From DASVRZ01 sp038230215 (lineage in GTDB: Bacteria; Verrucomicrobiota; Verrucomicrobiia; Chthoniobacterales; DASVRZ01): a DNA stretch of 64,000 bases. The translations under genes and the position numbers were made by a program. The notes under the pieces were generated by a model. That model made no database searches. It saw nothing but the letters and a program-made list of their open reading frames with translations, and had not been told where the DNA came from. The first letter of the stretch is position 1. Every line of letters starts with the position of its first letter. Below, piece after piece: positions 1 to 7,939 of this stretch. The stretch lies in assembly GCA_038230215.1 (NCBI GenBank), contig JBBRNR010000001.1:372001-436000 (forward strand), written 5' to 3'.

Positions 1-80
1 GCAAACCCGCCAGCGTCGGTCGCATCGTCGCCGGTGAATCCATTGGAACCCGCGTCACCGCCCACCAAGGAAAAAATTAA
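1..80 (+). CDS. proB: Glutamate 5-kinase, 3' end (partial)
   Basis: Only the last 25 codons are inside the window, read in frame from base 3 to the TAA at 78-80. The peptide contains VAGESIGTRVTA, which resembles the segment that closes the kinase domain of ProB (a G-E-x-x-G-T motif). The protein then stops after about five more residues, so it would lack the C-terminal PUA domain found in some ProB proteins. The next gene is proA, the following enzyme of proline synthesis, which supports the assignment. The identification rests on a short tail plus context. Confidence 0.65.
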   Translation, partial: KPASVGRIVAGESIGTRVTAHQGKN

Positions 81-196
81 CCACAGAGAGCGCAGAGAAC
101 ACAAAGTAGGATGGTACCCGCGTCTTTCTGCGCTCTCTGTGGTTAAATCAACGTGCCACGACTCTCCTTTGCGTTCTCTGCGCTCTCTGTGGTTAA
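77..196. repeat. Intergenic cacagagagcgcagag repeat, three units
   Basis: Three copies of one unit fill the gap between proB and proA. The first (77-98) reads ttaaccacagagagcgcaga. The second (124-146) and third (167-196) are its reverse complement, ending tctctgtggttaa. The first and third can pair as a long hairpin, and the first unit includes the proB stop codon. No Shine-Dalgarno sequence is visible before proA; its ATG lies 11 bases after the last unit. Similar short dispersed repeats recur elsewhere in the window with a cacggag core. Confidence 0.75.
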
Positions 197-206
197 GTAA
201 TGTCCC

Positions 207-1478
207 ATGACTCTTGAAGAAGAAATCCACAGCCTTGGTCAGCGCGCCAAAGCCGCTTCGCGCATTCTCGCCCAAGCCACCACTGAGCAGAAAAACTCCG
301 CCCTGCTCGCCATGGCCCATGCCGTCCTCGCCCAGACCGACGCCATTCTCGCGGCCAATGCCACCGATCTTTCCCATGCGAGTGCCAATGGACTCTCCGC
401 TGCCATGCTCGACCGGCTCCGGCTCGACCACGGGCGCATTGCGAAAATGGCCGAGGGCATTCGCAGCGTCGCCGGCCTCTCCGACCCCACAGGTGCGCTC
501 ATTTCCGAATGGGAACGCCCCAACGGCATCCGCATCAGCAAAGTCCGCGTGCCCATCGGGGTCATCGGCATCATTTACGAATCGCGCCCCAACGTCACGA
601 GCGACGCCGCCATTCTCTGTTTGAAAACCGGCAACGCCACCCTGCTGCGCGGCGGTTCCGAAGCCATCCACTCGAACCTCGCCATCGCCACCGCTCTCCA
701 GACCGGATTGAAACAGAGCGGACTTCCAGCCGACTCTATTTTGCTTGTGCCCAAGACCGACCGCGACGGCGTCCGCATCATGGCGCAGATGAACCAATAT
801 CTCGACGTCATCATTCCCCGTGGCGGCAAAGGCCTCATCGAGGCCGTCGTGCAACATGCCCGTATGCCCGTCATCAAACACTATGACGGCATCTGCCACG
901 TTTACGTCGATGCCAACGTCAACCACATCATGGCCAGCGAGATCATCATCAACGGCAAATGCCAGCGCCCCGGCGTCTGCAACGCCGTCGAGACCATCCT
1001 CATCCACAGCGCGGCGGCCTCCGTTTTCCTCCCCATCATCGCTCGTGAACTGGCCCTCCATAACGTCGAAGTCCGCGCCGACGAGCGGAGTTACAGCCAT
1101 TTCGAGAAAATAAACTACCCCACCCTGCGCCCGGCCACCGAGCAGGATTTCCGCACCGAACACCTCGACCTCATCCTCAACGTCCGCATTGTGGATAATC
1201 TGGAAGCCGCCATCGAGCACATCGAGAATTACGGCTCGCACCATAGCGATAGCATCGTCACCAACAACGAGGCGCGCGCCGAAAAATTTCTCAACGAAGT
1301 GGATAGCGCGACCGTTTTTTGGAACGCCAGCACGCGTTTCAACGACGGCGGCGAATTTGGTTTCGGAGCCGAGATCGGCATCAGCACCGACAAACTCCAC
1401 GCCCGCGGTCCGATGGGCTTGGAAGAACTCACCACCTACAAATACCAGATCCGGGGCACCGGCCAGGTCAGGAGCTAA
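207..1478 (+). CDS. proA: Gamma-glutamyl phosphate reductase
   Basis: ProA reduces gamma-glutamyl phosphate to glutamate-5-semialdehyde with NADPH, the second step of proline synthesis, in the cytoplasm. The 423 residues match the usual family length. The protein has the aldehyde-dehydrogenase fold: the ESRPNVTSDAA segment near residue 125, RGGSEA near 148, and the catalytic cysteine at residue 258 in QRPGVCNAVET. The C-terminal GSHHSDSIVT and FGFGAEIGIST segments are also typical of ProA. It lies directly after the proB tail, so the two probably form a proBA operon, although a 126-bp repeat block separates them. The ATG at 207 is the only start that gives a normal N-terminus. Confidence 0.96.
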   Translation: MTLEEEIHSLGQRAKAASRILAQATTEQKNSALLAMAHAVLAQTDAILAANATDLSHASANGLSAAMLDRLRLDHGRIAKMAEGIRSVAGLSDPTGALISEWERPNGIRISKVRVPIGVIGIIYESRPNVTSDAAILCLKTGNATLLRGGSEAIHSNLAIATALQTGLKQSGLPADSILLVPKTDRDGVRIMAQMNQYLDVIIPRGGKGLIEAVVQHARMPVIKHYDGICHVYVDANVNHIMASEIIINGKCQRPGVCNAVETILIHSAAASVFLPIIARELALHNVEVRADERSYSHFEKINYPTLRPATEQDFRTEHLDLILNVRIVDNLEAAIEHIENYGSHHSDSIVTNNEARAEKFLNEVDSATVFWNASTRFNDGGEFGFGAEIGISTDKLHARGPMGLEELTTYKYQIRGTGQVRS

Positions 1479-1522
1479 ACATATTGTTGAAGCATGGCTT
1501 GGCATTTGCTAAATCATCACGC

Positions 1523-2488
1523 ATGTCCGCTTCAAAAATTTGCTCCGCGATCCTTGGCATCTTGCTCGCCGGCAACGTCCTCGCCTTGGAAGACGTCACC
1601 ACCATCACCACGTCACTCACCACCGGCGTAGCCTCCACGAGCGATGGCGACGTGTTTGATAATTCCATTCGCGCGGCCACCGGAGTTTCCACCGCCACCG
1701 CGGATTACCTCGTCACCTCGCTGGTAAACAACGTTTTTGTCCAGCGCAACGCTACTAACGCCAACCAATCCTCCGTCTGGTATGCGACTAATGGCTCTGA
1801 GCTTACGGGGGTGAACCAGACGGCCTACGACCAGCTTCTACTCAGTAACAACATCTACGAGGGAACAGATAACACCTTTGCCAACGGCACCACCGCCACC
1901 ACAGGCAACATCGAGCGCCTCGACTTTACCTTCAACACGGCCCGCATCGCCGATGGCGGCTTGCGTTTTGGAGTCTTCGACCGCGGGGCCGTGGGTGTGC
2001 ATGACTCCTTTGCCATCGCCGCCATTCTCTCCATCGACGGGGCCGGCCATCCCACGTCCTACGGCACTTTGTTGAAAGTCAGCGCAGGCTGGGGCGGCAC
2101 CTCCAACGCTTATCCAGATCAAGCCTACCGACTTTTCCGCTACGGACAGGGCAACGACATTAGCATCTCCACGGCCAACACCGAGTCCAACACCCAGGGC
2201 GTCGGCGGCATCCTCATCTCCACCGCAGACCTTGGTGTCGCAGACGGCACATCCGTTTACGGCTATTCCCTCATGTCCAACGACGTCACCGACCCCGCAG
2301 TTCTGGCTAATTTTCCCACCACCACCGATGGCAATACCGGTGGGGGCGGCATCGATCTCGCGGCTTTGAACGGCATCGAATTCCGGGCCATCCCCGAGCC
2401 GGAAAGCGTCGCCCTCGTCCTCGCCGCCGGCCTGCCTCTCCTCGCCCGTTCGCGTCGTCGCCAGCAGCGCCAGACTGCATCTTCCTAA
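1523..2488 (+). CDS. PEP-CTERM sorting-domain protein
   Basis: A secreted protein of 321 residues. An N-terminal signal peptide (about residues 1-22, hydrophobic core ILGILLAGNVLA) is followed by a Thr/Ser/Asn-rich body with no recognised domain. The C-terminus has the three-part exosortase signal: PEP at about 291-293, a hydrophobic helix, and the basic cluster RSRRR. The family is known to be processed by exosortases and anchored in or released to the extracellular matrix; an exosortase gene lies at 26464-28191. The ATG at 1523 was chosen because it places the signal peptide at the start; the frame is open further upstream inside proA, but that extension has no signal character. The substrate or ligand of the protein cannot be told. 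Confidence 0.85.
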   Translation: MSASKICSAILGILLAGNVLALEDVTTITTSLTTGVASTSDGDVFDNSIRAATGVSTATADYLVTSLVNNVFVQRNATNANQSSVWYATNGSELTGVNQTAYDQLLLSNNIYEGTDNTFANGTTATTGNIERLDFTFNTARIADGGLRFGVFDRGAVGVHDSFAIAAILSIDGAGHPTSYGTLLKVSAGWGGTSNAYPDQAYRLFRYGQGNDISISTANTESNTQGVGGILISTADLGVADGTSVYGYSLMSNDVTDPAVLANFPTTTDGNTGGGGIDLAALNGIEFRAIPEPESVALVLAAGLPLLARSRRRQQRQTASS

Positions 2489-2526
2489 CAGCGGATCGCC
2501 GCATTTCATGCTAGGGTCCGGCACTC

Positions 2527-3600
2527 ATGCGGACAGGCCTCGTATTCATCCTCTCTCTACTCGCGAGTCTGCCCGCAATCGCGCAGCTCGATCCGCAAAA
2601 ACCGGAGCCCGAGCCGACTCCCATGGCGCTCCCCGAAGTGCCCGTCGGCCAAGTCGTGGCCATCCACAATCCCGGGATGATCACGAGCTACGAAACCGAT
2701 GACGCGAAGGTCAAAGAAGCTGTCGATCGCGTTGTCATGGCCCTTACGAAACAGCCCAATGTCGCCGCCGCTTGGAGTTCGCTAGTCAAGCCGACGGATC
2801 GTGTCGGACTCAAAATCTCAGCCGCCGGTCAGCAACATTTTTCCACCCATCACGCCGTCGTCGATGCCGTCGTCAGCGGGTTGCATCAGGCCGGGGTGAC
2901 TAACATCATCCTCTGGGATCGCAGCGCCGACGACCTCAAGCAATCCGGCTATCGCGACAACGCCAGCTACAAAGTCCGCTGGTCCTATCCGGGCAAGGCT
3001 TACGCGCCGAAAAGCGTCTATGTTAGCTCCGTGTTAGGACAACTCATCTGGGGCGACCTCGACTTCACCCGGCGTTACTCCACATTCGAATTGAACCCGA
3101 ATGAAAAACCCAAGGACAACCTCAGCTCGAACAGCCACTTTGCCTCCGTGTTAGTCAGCGATGTGGACAAGGTCATCAACCTCCCCGTCCTCAGCGCCCA
3201 CGCCACCTGCGGCCTGGCCGGAGCGCTCTATAACATGACGATTCCTAACATCGACAATTGGCGGCGCTTCACCACCGGCTTCGCGCAATCCGATCCCGCG
3301 ATTCCCGAGATTTACAGCGACCCTGTCGTTGCCAACAAAGTGGTGCTAACCATCATGGACGGCCTCATCGCGCAGTTCGCGGGCGGACCGGAGTTCCAGC
3401 CAAATTACGCGATACATCACGCCACGATCTACGCCAGCCGCGATCCAGTCGCGCTCGATACAGCCGCCCTCAAACAGATCGATAAATGGCGTGTCCGCGC
3501 CCGGATGCGTCCGAATGTAGCCGATGCGAGCTACCTGCAATCGGCACGGGAAGCAGGACTCGGCAACGCGGGCGGTGGCGAAGTGAGGATGCTGCCCTGA
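2527..3600 (+). CDS. DUF362 domain protein, exported
   Basis: A 357-residue protein with a signal peptide (residues 1-19, FILSLLASLPAIAQ), then a proline-rich linker (PQKPEPEPTP) and a DUF362 domain. Typical segments include PTDRVGLKIS, a central NLPVLSAHATCGLAGALYN and the late ASRDPVALDTAALKQID. DUF362 proteins are widespread but have no agreed function; some carry added ferredoxin clusters, which this one lacks. Its stop codon overlaps the start of the squalene/phytoene synthase by the ATGA pattern, so the two genes are probably translated together. Whether it acts on isoprenoids is unknown. The gene carries six GTTAG/CTAAC pentamers. Confidence 0.8.
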   Translation: MRTGLVFILSLLASLPAIAQLDPQKPEPEPTPMALPEVPVGQVVAIHNPGMITSYETDDAKVKEAVDRVVMALTKQPNVAAAWSSLVKPTDRVGLKISAAGQQHFSTHHAVVDAVVSGLHQAGVTNIILWDRSADDLKQSGYRDNASYKVRWSYPGKAYAPKSVYVSSVLGQLIWGDLDFTRRYSTFELNPNEKPKDNLSSNSHFASVLVSDVDKVINLPVLSAHATCGLAGALYNMTIPNIDNWRRFTTGFAQSDPAIPEIYSDPVVANKVVLTIMDGLIAQFAGGPEFQPNYAIHHATIYASRDPVALDTAALKQIDKWRVRARMRPNVADASYLQSAREAGLGNAGGGEVRMLP

Positions 3601-4538
3601 TGCAAACCGAACTGGAGACCGAGGGAAAAAAGAACGTGTTGCTGGAATCGGTCTCGCGCTCGTTTTATCTAACCATTCGCGCTTTGCCGAAGGCGTTGCG
3701 ACAGCCCATTCGCACAGCTTACCTGCTGGCTCGCGCTACCGATACCATCGCCGATACGAGTTCCATTCCGATGTTAGACCGACTGCGGCATTTGCGTTTG
3801 CTCCGCGCCATCATTCTCGGAGAAAAACCCTTGGAAGATTCCGCTCGCATCGGAATCGAAGTCGCGTCATTGCAATCCAACTCGGCTGAAAAAATCCTCC
3901 TCACGCATCTCGTCGAAATCCTCTCCGACTATCAATCGCTCGAGGCCGAAGATCACGCAGACGTCCGGTGGGTGCTCGATCAAATCACCACCGGCCAGGA
4001 GGAAGATCTCCTAACACCGCGCCTCCCAGACGCTGCGGCATTGGAGCGTTACACCTGGCTCGTCGCCGGATGCGTCGGCGAGTTTTGGACACGGCTTGGA
4101 ATGCGCAAACTGAAGCACTACGCCACCCTGCCCGCATCCGAAATGATCCGCCTCGGAGCCGACTTCGGCAAAGGACTCCAGCTCGTGAACATCCTGCGCG
4201 ACTACCCCGAGGACGAAAAAAACGGGCGGAGTTACATCCCGATCACAGCCGATTACAACGAATGGCGGCAGCGTGCCGAAGTCTTGTTAGAAAACGGCTG
4301 GCGCTATGTCCTCGCCCTGCGCTGGTGGCGCCTGCGATTCGCCTGCGCCCTCCCCGTCCTCGTCGGCCTGCGCACGCTGGCATTGTTAGGAACCACCCCG
4401 CCGCAGAATCGAATCAAAGTCCCCCGCAAAGAAATCCGCGCCATGTTAGTGCAAGTCGCCTGTCGCGCCATCTCCCGACGCGCCTTGGCGAACTATCGCC
4501 GTTTATTTGGGCGAACAGCTAGCGCACCGCCTGCATGA
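3600..4538 (+). CDS. Squalene/phytoene synthase family protein
   Basis: A 312-residue all-helical isoprenyl synthase that condenses two prenyl diphosphates head to head. The first aspartate motif is DTIADT (residues 48-53) and the second is NILRDYPEDEKNGRSYIP (about 197-214). The VAGCVGEFWTRLG segment (155-167) corresponds to the conserved tyrosine/valine-glycine region of squalene synthases. There is no C-terminal membrane helix of the eukaryotic type. The ATG at 3600 overlaps the DUF362 stop, implying translational coupling. No shc, hpn or crt genes are visible nearby, so squalene and phytoene cannot be distinguished as products; the EFWT motif leans towards the farnesyl-diphosphate farnesyltransferase side (inference). 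Confidence 0.88.
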   Translation: MQTELETEGKKNVLLESVSRSFYLTIRALPKALRQPIRTAYLLARATDTIADTSSIPMLDRLRHLRLLRAIILGEKPLEDSARIGIEVASLQSNSAEKILLTHLVEILSDYQSLEAEDHADVRWVLDQITTGQEEDLLTPRLPDAAALERYTWLVAGCVGEFWTRLGMRKLKHYATLPASEMIRLGADFGKGLQLVNILRDYPEDEKNGRSYIPITADYNEWRQRAEVLLENGWRYVLALRWWRLRFACALPVLVGLRTLALLGTTPPQNRIKVPRKEIRAMLVQVACRAISRRALANYRRLFGRTASAPPA

Positions 4539-4683
4539 CTTTCTCGTGCGTGCGTCCCACCACCGCACCGTTCGAAAACTCCCCGTCGCGCCGAATGGCT
4601 TCACTCACCGCATCCAAACCAGCGTCGATGCTTTGCCATAGTGCCTGAGCGAGCGACAAGCGCTCGGAGAGTGGAAGTGCCAT
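4519..4683 (-). CDS. Orphan addiction-module antitoxin-like peptide
   Basis: A 54-residue peptide starting MALPLSERLSLAQALWQSI. The leucine-rich SERLxLAQALWxSI pattern is that of the putative addiction module component family, the antitoxin partner of ParE/RelE-type toxins; a fuller relative is encoded at 19149-19370. No toxin gene adjoins it. The gene converges on the squalene/phytoene synthase and overlaps its 3' end by 20 bp. The frame stays open upstream to 4920, but that extension is the translation of a palindromic repeat, so the ATG at 4683 is preferred. It may be a relic of a former toxin-antitoxin locus. Confidence 0.5.
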   Translation of the reverse strand: MALPLSERLSLAQALWQSIDAGLDAVSEAIRRDGEFSNGAVVGRTHEKVMQAVR

Positions 4684-4777
4684 GGCTCGGTCGTGAGTTG
4701 CTCGGTGGACATGGCAAAAAAAGTGACTCCAGCGGCTTCGCTCAACAAAGGGAGCGAGGTGGCAAAACTGTGGTTCC

Positions 4778-4939
4778 GGGAGCGCACGCGACTCGCGTGC
4801 TGTCTTTGGCGACTCGCCGAAGACCTTCGGAAACTCACCTGCGAAGCCTCCAACTTCCATGGGGAAGTGCGGCTTCACCTTTTGGCACACATGTTCCCGG
4901 TGAGTCGCCGGAAACGGCACGCGAGTCGCGTGCGCTCCC
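4778..4939. repeat. GGGAGCGC palindromic element, copy A
   Basis: A 162-bp imperfect palindrome. The left arm begins gggagcgcacgcgactcgcg and the right arm ends with its complement, cgcgtgcgctccc. An inner, second palindrome includes tggcgactcgccgaaga and gtgagtcgccgg. It lies upstream of the orphan antitoxin and keeps one minus-strand frame open. Two other elements (7254-7394 and 9369-9481) share the outer gggagcgc/gcgctccc ends and the ctxgccg core while their stem sequences differ in a compensated way. Confidence 0.8.
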
Positions 4940-4976
4940 CGAAGCAGACAGCTCCGCTCCTTATCTTCATGCCATT

Positions 4977-5183
4977 CTATGCGCCGACACCTTCCAGTTG
5001 CACACGACTTAGCTTTTCGGCGCTGACCCGCTTGGAGAGATAGAGCATTTCGATTCCCACCACCTGGCCTTCGGAGTTGTAGTCGAGGATGACACCCGGC
5101 GCGATCTCTTCACTCTCAGCGGCAGGAGCCTCGTCCAGATCGAGGTAAAGGGCATCGGCTTCGCGATCTACAGTGAGTTTCAT
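4977..5183 (-). CDS. DUF2283 domain protein, putative antitoxin
   Basis: A 68-residue acidic protein beginning MKLTVDREADALYLDLD and containing GVILDYNSEGQVVGIEML, the hallmark of DUF2283. Proteins of this family are commonly paired with a DUF4258 partner and are regarded as antitoxin candidates. Its ATG overlaps the TGA of the upstream DUF4258 gene (ATGA at 5180-5183), which implies coupled translation. The biochemical role is not established. Confidence 0.82.
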   Translation of the reverse strand: MKLTVDREADALYLDLDEAPAAESEEIAPGVILDYNSEGQVVGIEMLYLSKRVSAEKLSRVQLEGVGA

Positions 5184-5422
5184 AGTTTGCCTTTCAGTTT
5201 TCGGTCGAGATGGACAGTGATGACGCGTTGCGGTTCGTCTTTGGTGACGATAACCCGGAGCACCCGATCAGCAAGCTCAGGCACAGTCGCCAGCCGATGC
5301 TCCAACGCCGGGTCAGTTTCATCCGGCTCAATCTGCGCTGGGTTGGCAATGACTCGTTCGATCCATTCCTGTCGCAACTGGCGTTTGGCCATGCGTTGCA
5401 AAGCGTGTTGGGTGTAAATCAA
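5180..5422 (-). CDS. DUF4258 domain protein, putative toxin
   Basis: An 80-residue basic protein. It begins IYTQHALQRMAKRQL, contains a pattern of HAxxRMxxR followed by WIERVIANP, and ends with RVITVHLDRKLKGKL. This is the DUF4258 signature, a small fold related to RelE/BrnT-like toxins. It is the first gene of a two-gene unit with the DUF2283 protein, overlapping by 4 bp. The order with the putative toxin first occurs in several such pairs. Toxicity is inferred from family and arrangement only. Confidence 0.8.
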   Translation of the reverse strand: MIYTQHALQRMAKRQLRQEWIERVIANPAQIEPDETDPALEHRLATVPELADRVLRVIVTKDEPQRVITVHLDRKLKGKL

Positions 5423-5482
5423 AAGGGATGAAAGCTAAGTTTTAGCCACGCTCCTCGTGCAATTTCTGAAAGGCGGAGTCGA

Positions 5483-5716
5483 TCATGTTTTGCTAGTTCC
5501 GAGTAGTCCGACGATGCAGAGCAGTGTCAAAAATCCACTGATGGCGAGCAGAGGAACGGGGTTTTCCTTTATGGGATGGGAGTTGGCCATCCAACTCATG
5601 GCCAAGAGCCACAGGATTCCAAAAAAGAAGGCACCCACCCAGCAACAGGCTCGAATTGCCGTTCGACCCGGATAGGCCGCGATAGCGCAACCGAACACAA
5701 AGACCAGGCAGAGCAT
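5483..5716 (-). CDS. Small hypothetical membrane protein
   Basis: A 77-residue hydrophobic protein with three likely membrane segments at about residues 2-14, 24-43 and 54-72. I do not recognise the family. It reads in the same direction as the DUF4258/DUF2283 pair but lies 60 bp upstream with no clear coupling. The regular spacing of hydrophobic stretches supports a real gene, but chance cannot be excluded. Confidence 0.42.
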   Translation of the reverse strand: MLCLVFVFGCAIAAYPGRTAIRACCWVGAFFFGILWLLAMSWMANSHPIKENPVPLLAISGFLTLLCIVGLLGTSKT

Positions 5717-6105
5717 AGCCGTCAGGCTAATCCGTGGAATTGCGGTTGGAAATGACCGTGTTCATGTTAGTATTATCTCCGCCGCACCCACTGACTCGAT
5801 CCCACCAAGTAGTCCTTCAGTGCATAGGCACCCGGCAAATAGGAGCTTCCGGGTGTTCATCGGCTTTTTTCCTTTTAGCAAAGCTGCATGTGGTGACGCT
5901 TTGGACTTTCAGAATTTTATTGAAGGCGATGGGATACCTGCGAGTTTCAGAAATAATCTCGGAGGTTGTCAGCAGCGGCCAATGCCTTCAAGACGCCAGC
6001 GGAGGCCGGCTCCCCCGTGTTGGCTCTTCCATTCACGCCAGCTTAATTGTCTTCGAGTAAATCGGCACGGTCAGCAGGATGATCGTGCGGTGCGCCTGTT
6101 TCCCG
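5717..6105. other. Gap without recognisable gene
   Basis: About 390 bp separate the small membrane protein gene and the zinc-ribbon protein gene. Short open frames exist in several directions, but none has a family signature or start signal. A plus-strand stretch near 5895-5985 reads DALDFQNFIEGDGIPASF and looks protein-like, so the gap may hold a decayed gene; I cannot name it. Confidence 0.3.
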
Positions 6106-6879
6106 CTAAACCTTCTTTTTACGTTTTCGGGAAGCAGAGGGGCTTAACTTCAAGACGCAAGCTTTATATGGAGACCACATAGAACTCCCTGCAATTATGA
6201 GCTCACTATCCGCGACATTAAATTCATATGTCTCTGGCCATAACGGTGGCGTAATGTGCCAAACTTCCTTTTGCGCACGCAGATCAAATAAGGTGAGAAG
6301 GTCACCGTGCGAGCTGTCCTTATTTTCCGCTGTCTGGCACGCTGCAAATTCACCGCTTTGGGAAATCGCACAATTAAGAAGATTGGCTTTGAATGCCTTT
6401 TTGATCAATATGGCGCCAGCCGAGTTAAATGCATAGAACACTGAGGATAGGTCATTGCTGAACCGCCAATCACAAATAACAAACGAACCATTGTCCGCCA
6501 CTTGACCATCGTTTGGCCGTTCGAGGAGACACTTAAAAATCTCACTTTCGTTAAAAAAAAGATAGATTGATCCTTTCTCATTGTCCTTGCCGGCCGCCCA
6601 CCTATCACACCAGAGCAAAACGAATTGTAGATTCGGCGATTTAACGACTCGGCATAAAACCTCTCCATCGGAAGTCTTGAAGTAATCAATCAGAATTTCC
6701 GATTTTTTCTGTGGTGCTTCTTTAATGAAAGGCTGGCTCATGTATATCAGAGTCATCGCTTTGCAATGTGGGCAATCGAAGGTCATTCCTTCGGCACTTA
6801 TCGGGAACTCGTAGGAGTCACCGCACTTGGGACAGTAGCTTTTGATGAACTCGGAGGATTCTGCGGGCTTGTTCGTCAT
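6106..6879 (-). CDS. Hypothetical zinc-ribbon protein
   Basis: A 257-residue protein. Residues 16-39 form a zinc ribbon, CPKCG and CPHCK (C16, C19, C36, C39). The rest resembles blades of a beta-propeller: repeated hydrophobic strands such as FVICDWRFSNDLSSVFYAF, GEFAACQTA and LTLFDLRAQKEVWHI. The tail is very basic (ASRKRKKKV). A role in sensing or protein interaction is possible but not shown. The ATG at 6879 is preferred over an upstream one at 6912, because the extra residues come from the methyltransferase remnant in another frame. Confidence 0.65.
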   Translation of the reverse strand: MTNKPAESSEFIKSYCPKCGDSYEFPISAEGMTFDCPHCKAMTLIYMSQPFIKEAPQKKSEILIDYFKTSDGEVLCRVVKSPNLQFVLLWCDRWAAGKDNEKGSIYLFFNESEIFKCLLERPNDGQVADNGSFVICDWRFSNDLSSVFYAFNSAGAILIKKAFKANLLNCAISQSGEFAACQTAENKDSSHGDLLTLFDLRAQKEVWHITPPLWPETYEFNVADSELIIAGSSMWSPYKACVLKLSPSASRKRKKKV

Positions 6880-7253
6880 GTATTCAGCGTATGCGAGGCG
6901 TGCCAGTCGCAATGGTAGTAGAAGCTCCCCGTCTTCTTCAGCACGCGTTTAAGGTGCTCGCAGCGGGGGCGCATGTAGTCGATGTAGGCGCGGGTGCTCT
7001 CGTGCCGGTCCTCGAAGCTGCGTTTTTCCTTGGTCTCGCCCCAGAAGACTTCGTAATTGCGGTTCGAGTTGAAGGGCGGGTCGATGTAGATGAGATCGAC
7101 GCAGGCGGCGGGGAGTTTCTCGAGTTGCTCCAGGTTATCGCCGCAGTAGATGACGCGCGTATCGACGAGGGCGGAGGGTTTGCCAGCGGGGGCGAGGGAT
7201 TTCACTCGGTCATTACAATCAGGAAAGAGGCGCGCCAGCGAGAACAAAACCAT
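6876..7253 (-). pseudogene. Truncated DNA (adenine-N6/cytosine-N4) methyltransferase
   Basis: About 109 C-terminal residues match the N-terminal third of a beta-class DNA methyltransferase: VIYCGDNLEQLEKLP, then motif IV as IDPPFNSNRNYEVFWGE (DPPF at about residues 58-61), then YIDYMRPRCEHLKRVLK and GSFYYHCDWHASH. The match ends abruptly at DWHASH; the S-adenosylmethionine-binding FxGxG part and the target-recognition region are absent. The stop overlaps the ATG of the zinc-ribbon gene. The putative ATG at 7253 sits at the edge of a palindromic repeat, so the 5' end may also be rearranged. Catalytic activity is very unlikely. Confidence 0.75.
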
Positions 7254-7394
7254 GGGGAGCGCGTGGCTTCCAGCCCGCTCTTTTCGGCATCTTGCCGGAA
7301 AGTTTTTCCTGCCCCTGAAAGCTGGCACAGGGAGTAAACAAGAAATGTCGCTGGCAGGATGCCATCGAATGCGAGCTGGAAGCACGCGCTCCCC
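7254..7394. repeat. GGGAGCGC palindromic element, copy B
   Basis: A 141-bp palindrome with outer arms ggggagcgcgtggcttccag and, at the right, ctggaagcacgcgctcccc, which are complementary except for a few bases. The inner core has gcatcttgccgg and ctggcaggatgcc. It abuts the ATG of the methyltransferase remnant. Its stem sequence differs from copies A and C, but both arms have changed together. Confidence 0.78.
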
Positions 7395-7439
7395 TGGACG
7401 ACGCAGGGAGGGAGGCGCCGATCTCCCAATTCTCACCGT

Positions 7440-7860
7440 TGAGGCTTCGCTTCTCACCGTTGGGCCAGCGCTTCTCACCGTTGAGACGGCGACTCTCGCC
7501 GTTGAGAGAGTGGAGGCTGTCGTTGAGGGGCAGCTTCTCACCGTTGAGAAAACCGAGGCGTCCGTTGGGCCGTCGGAGGCTGCTGTCGGACGGGAGAGGT
7601 CGCCTGTGGAGTGACGGAGTCCGTCGTTGGAGGAGCGGAGGCTGCTGTTGGGCGGGTGAGGTCGCCGTTGGACGAAGGGAGGCAGTCGTTGGAATAGCCG
7701 AGGCTTCGGTTGGAGCGAGGGAGCCTGCCGTTGGAGGAAGTCAGGCAGCGGGTGGAGCATCCGCGCTGGCGGTTGCTGGAGGGCAGGCTGGCGTGGGAGG
7801 AGGGTGGCCGCCGTTGGAGCCGTCGAGGCTGTGGTGGGAGGACCGGAGGAGGCGGTTGCC
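7440..7860. repeat. Degenerate 21-bp tandem repeat (minisatellite)
   Basis: About twenty imperfect units follow one another, best preserved at the left as ctcaccgttgaggcttcgctt (each 21 bp) and decaying rightwards to cgtcgttggagg-type units. On the plus strand the best-conserved part translates in one frame to a seven-residue repeat of the type LLTVExA, and in another to FSPLxxR. No complete gene covers it. The period is a multiple of three, so it could be the remnant of a repetitive protein gene or a non-coding satellite. Confidence 0.7.
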
Positions 7861-7939
7861 AGGAGGCGGATGGAGTTTTTTTTCAAAACCTTTCATTTTT
7901 CTCTAGGCAAGTGAAACCCTTTGCCGCTAGACCCGCTGG

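Noticed and set aside
1838..2524. 228-residue minus-strand frame opposite the PEP-CTERM gene
   Set aside because: Glycine/alanine/valine-rich composition mirrors the sense gene; no signal peptide or motif.
4641..5043. Two overlapping plus-strand frames of about 120 residues
   Set aside because: Both are translations of palindromic element A and antisense of the DUF2283 gene end.
7440..7860. Possible CRISPR array
   Set aside because: The 21-bp units are contiguous with no unique spacers between them, so this is a tandem repeat and not a CRISPR array.
7439..7906. 155-residue plus-strand frame across the minisatellite
   Set aside because: It is a by-product of the 21-bp period; the composition is Arg/Gly/Trp-rich and no start signal or family is visible.
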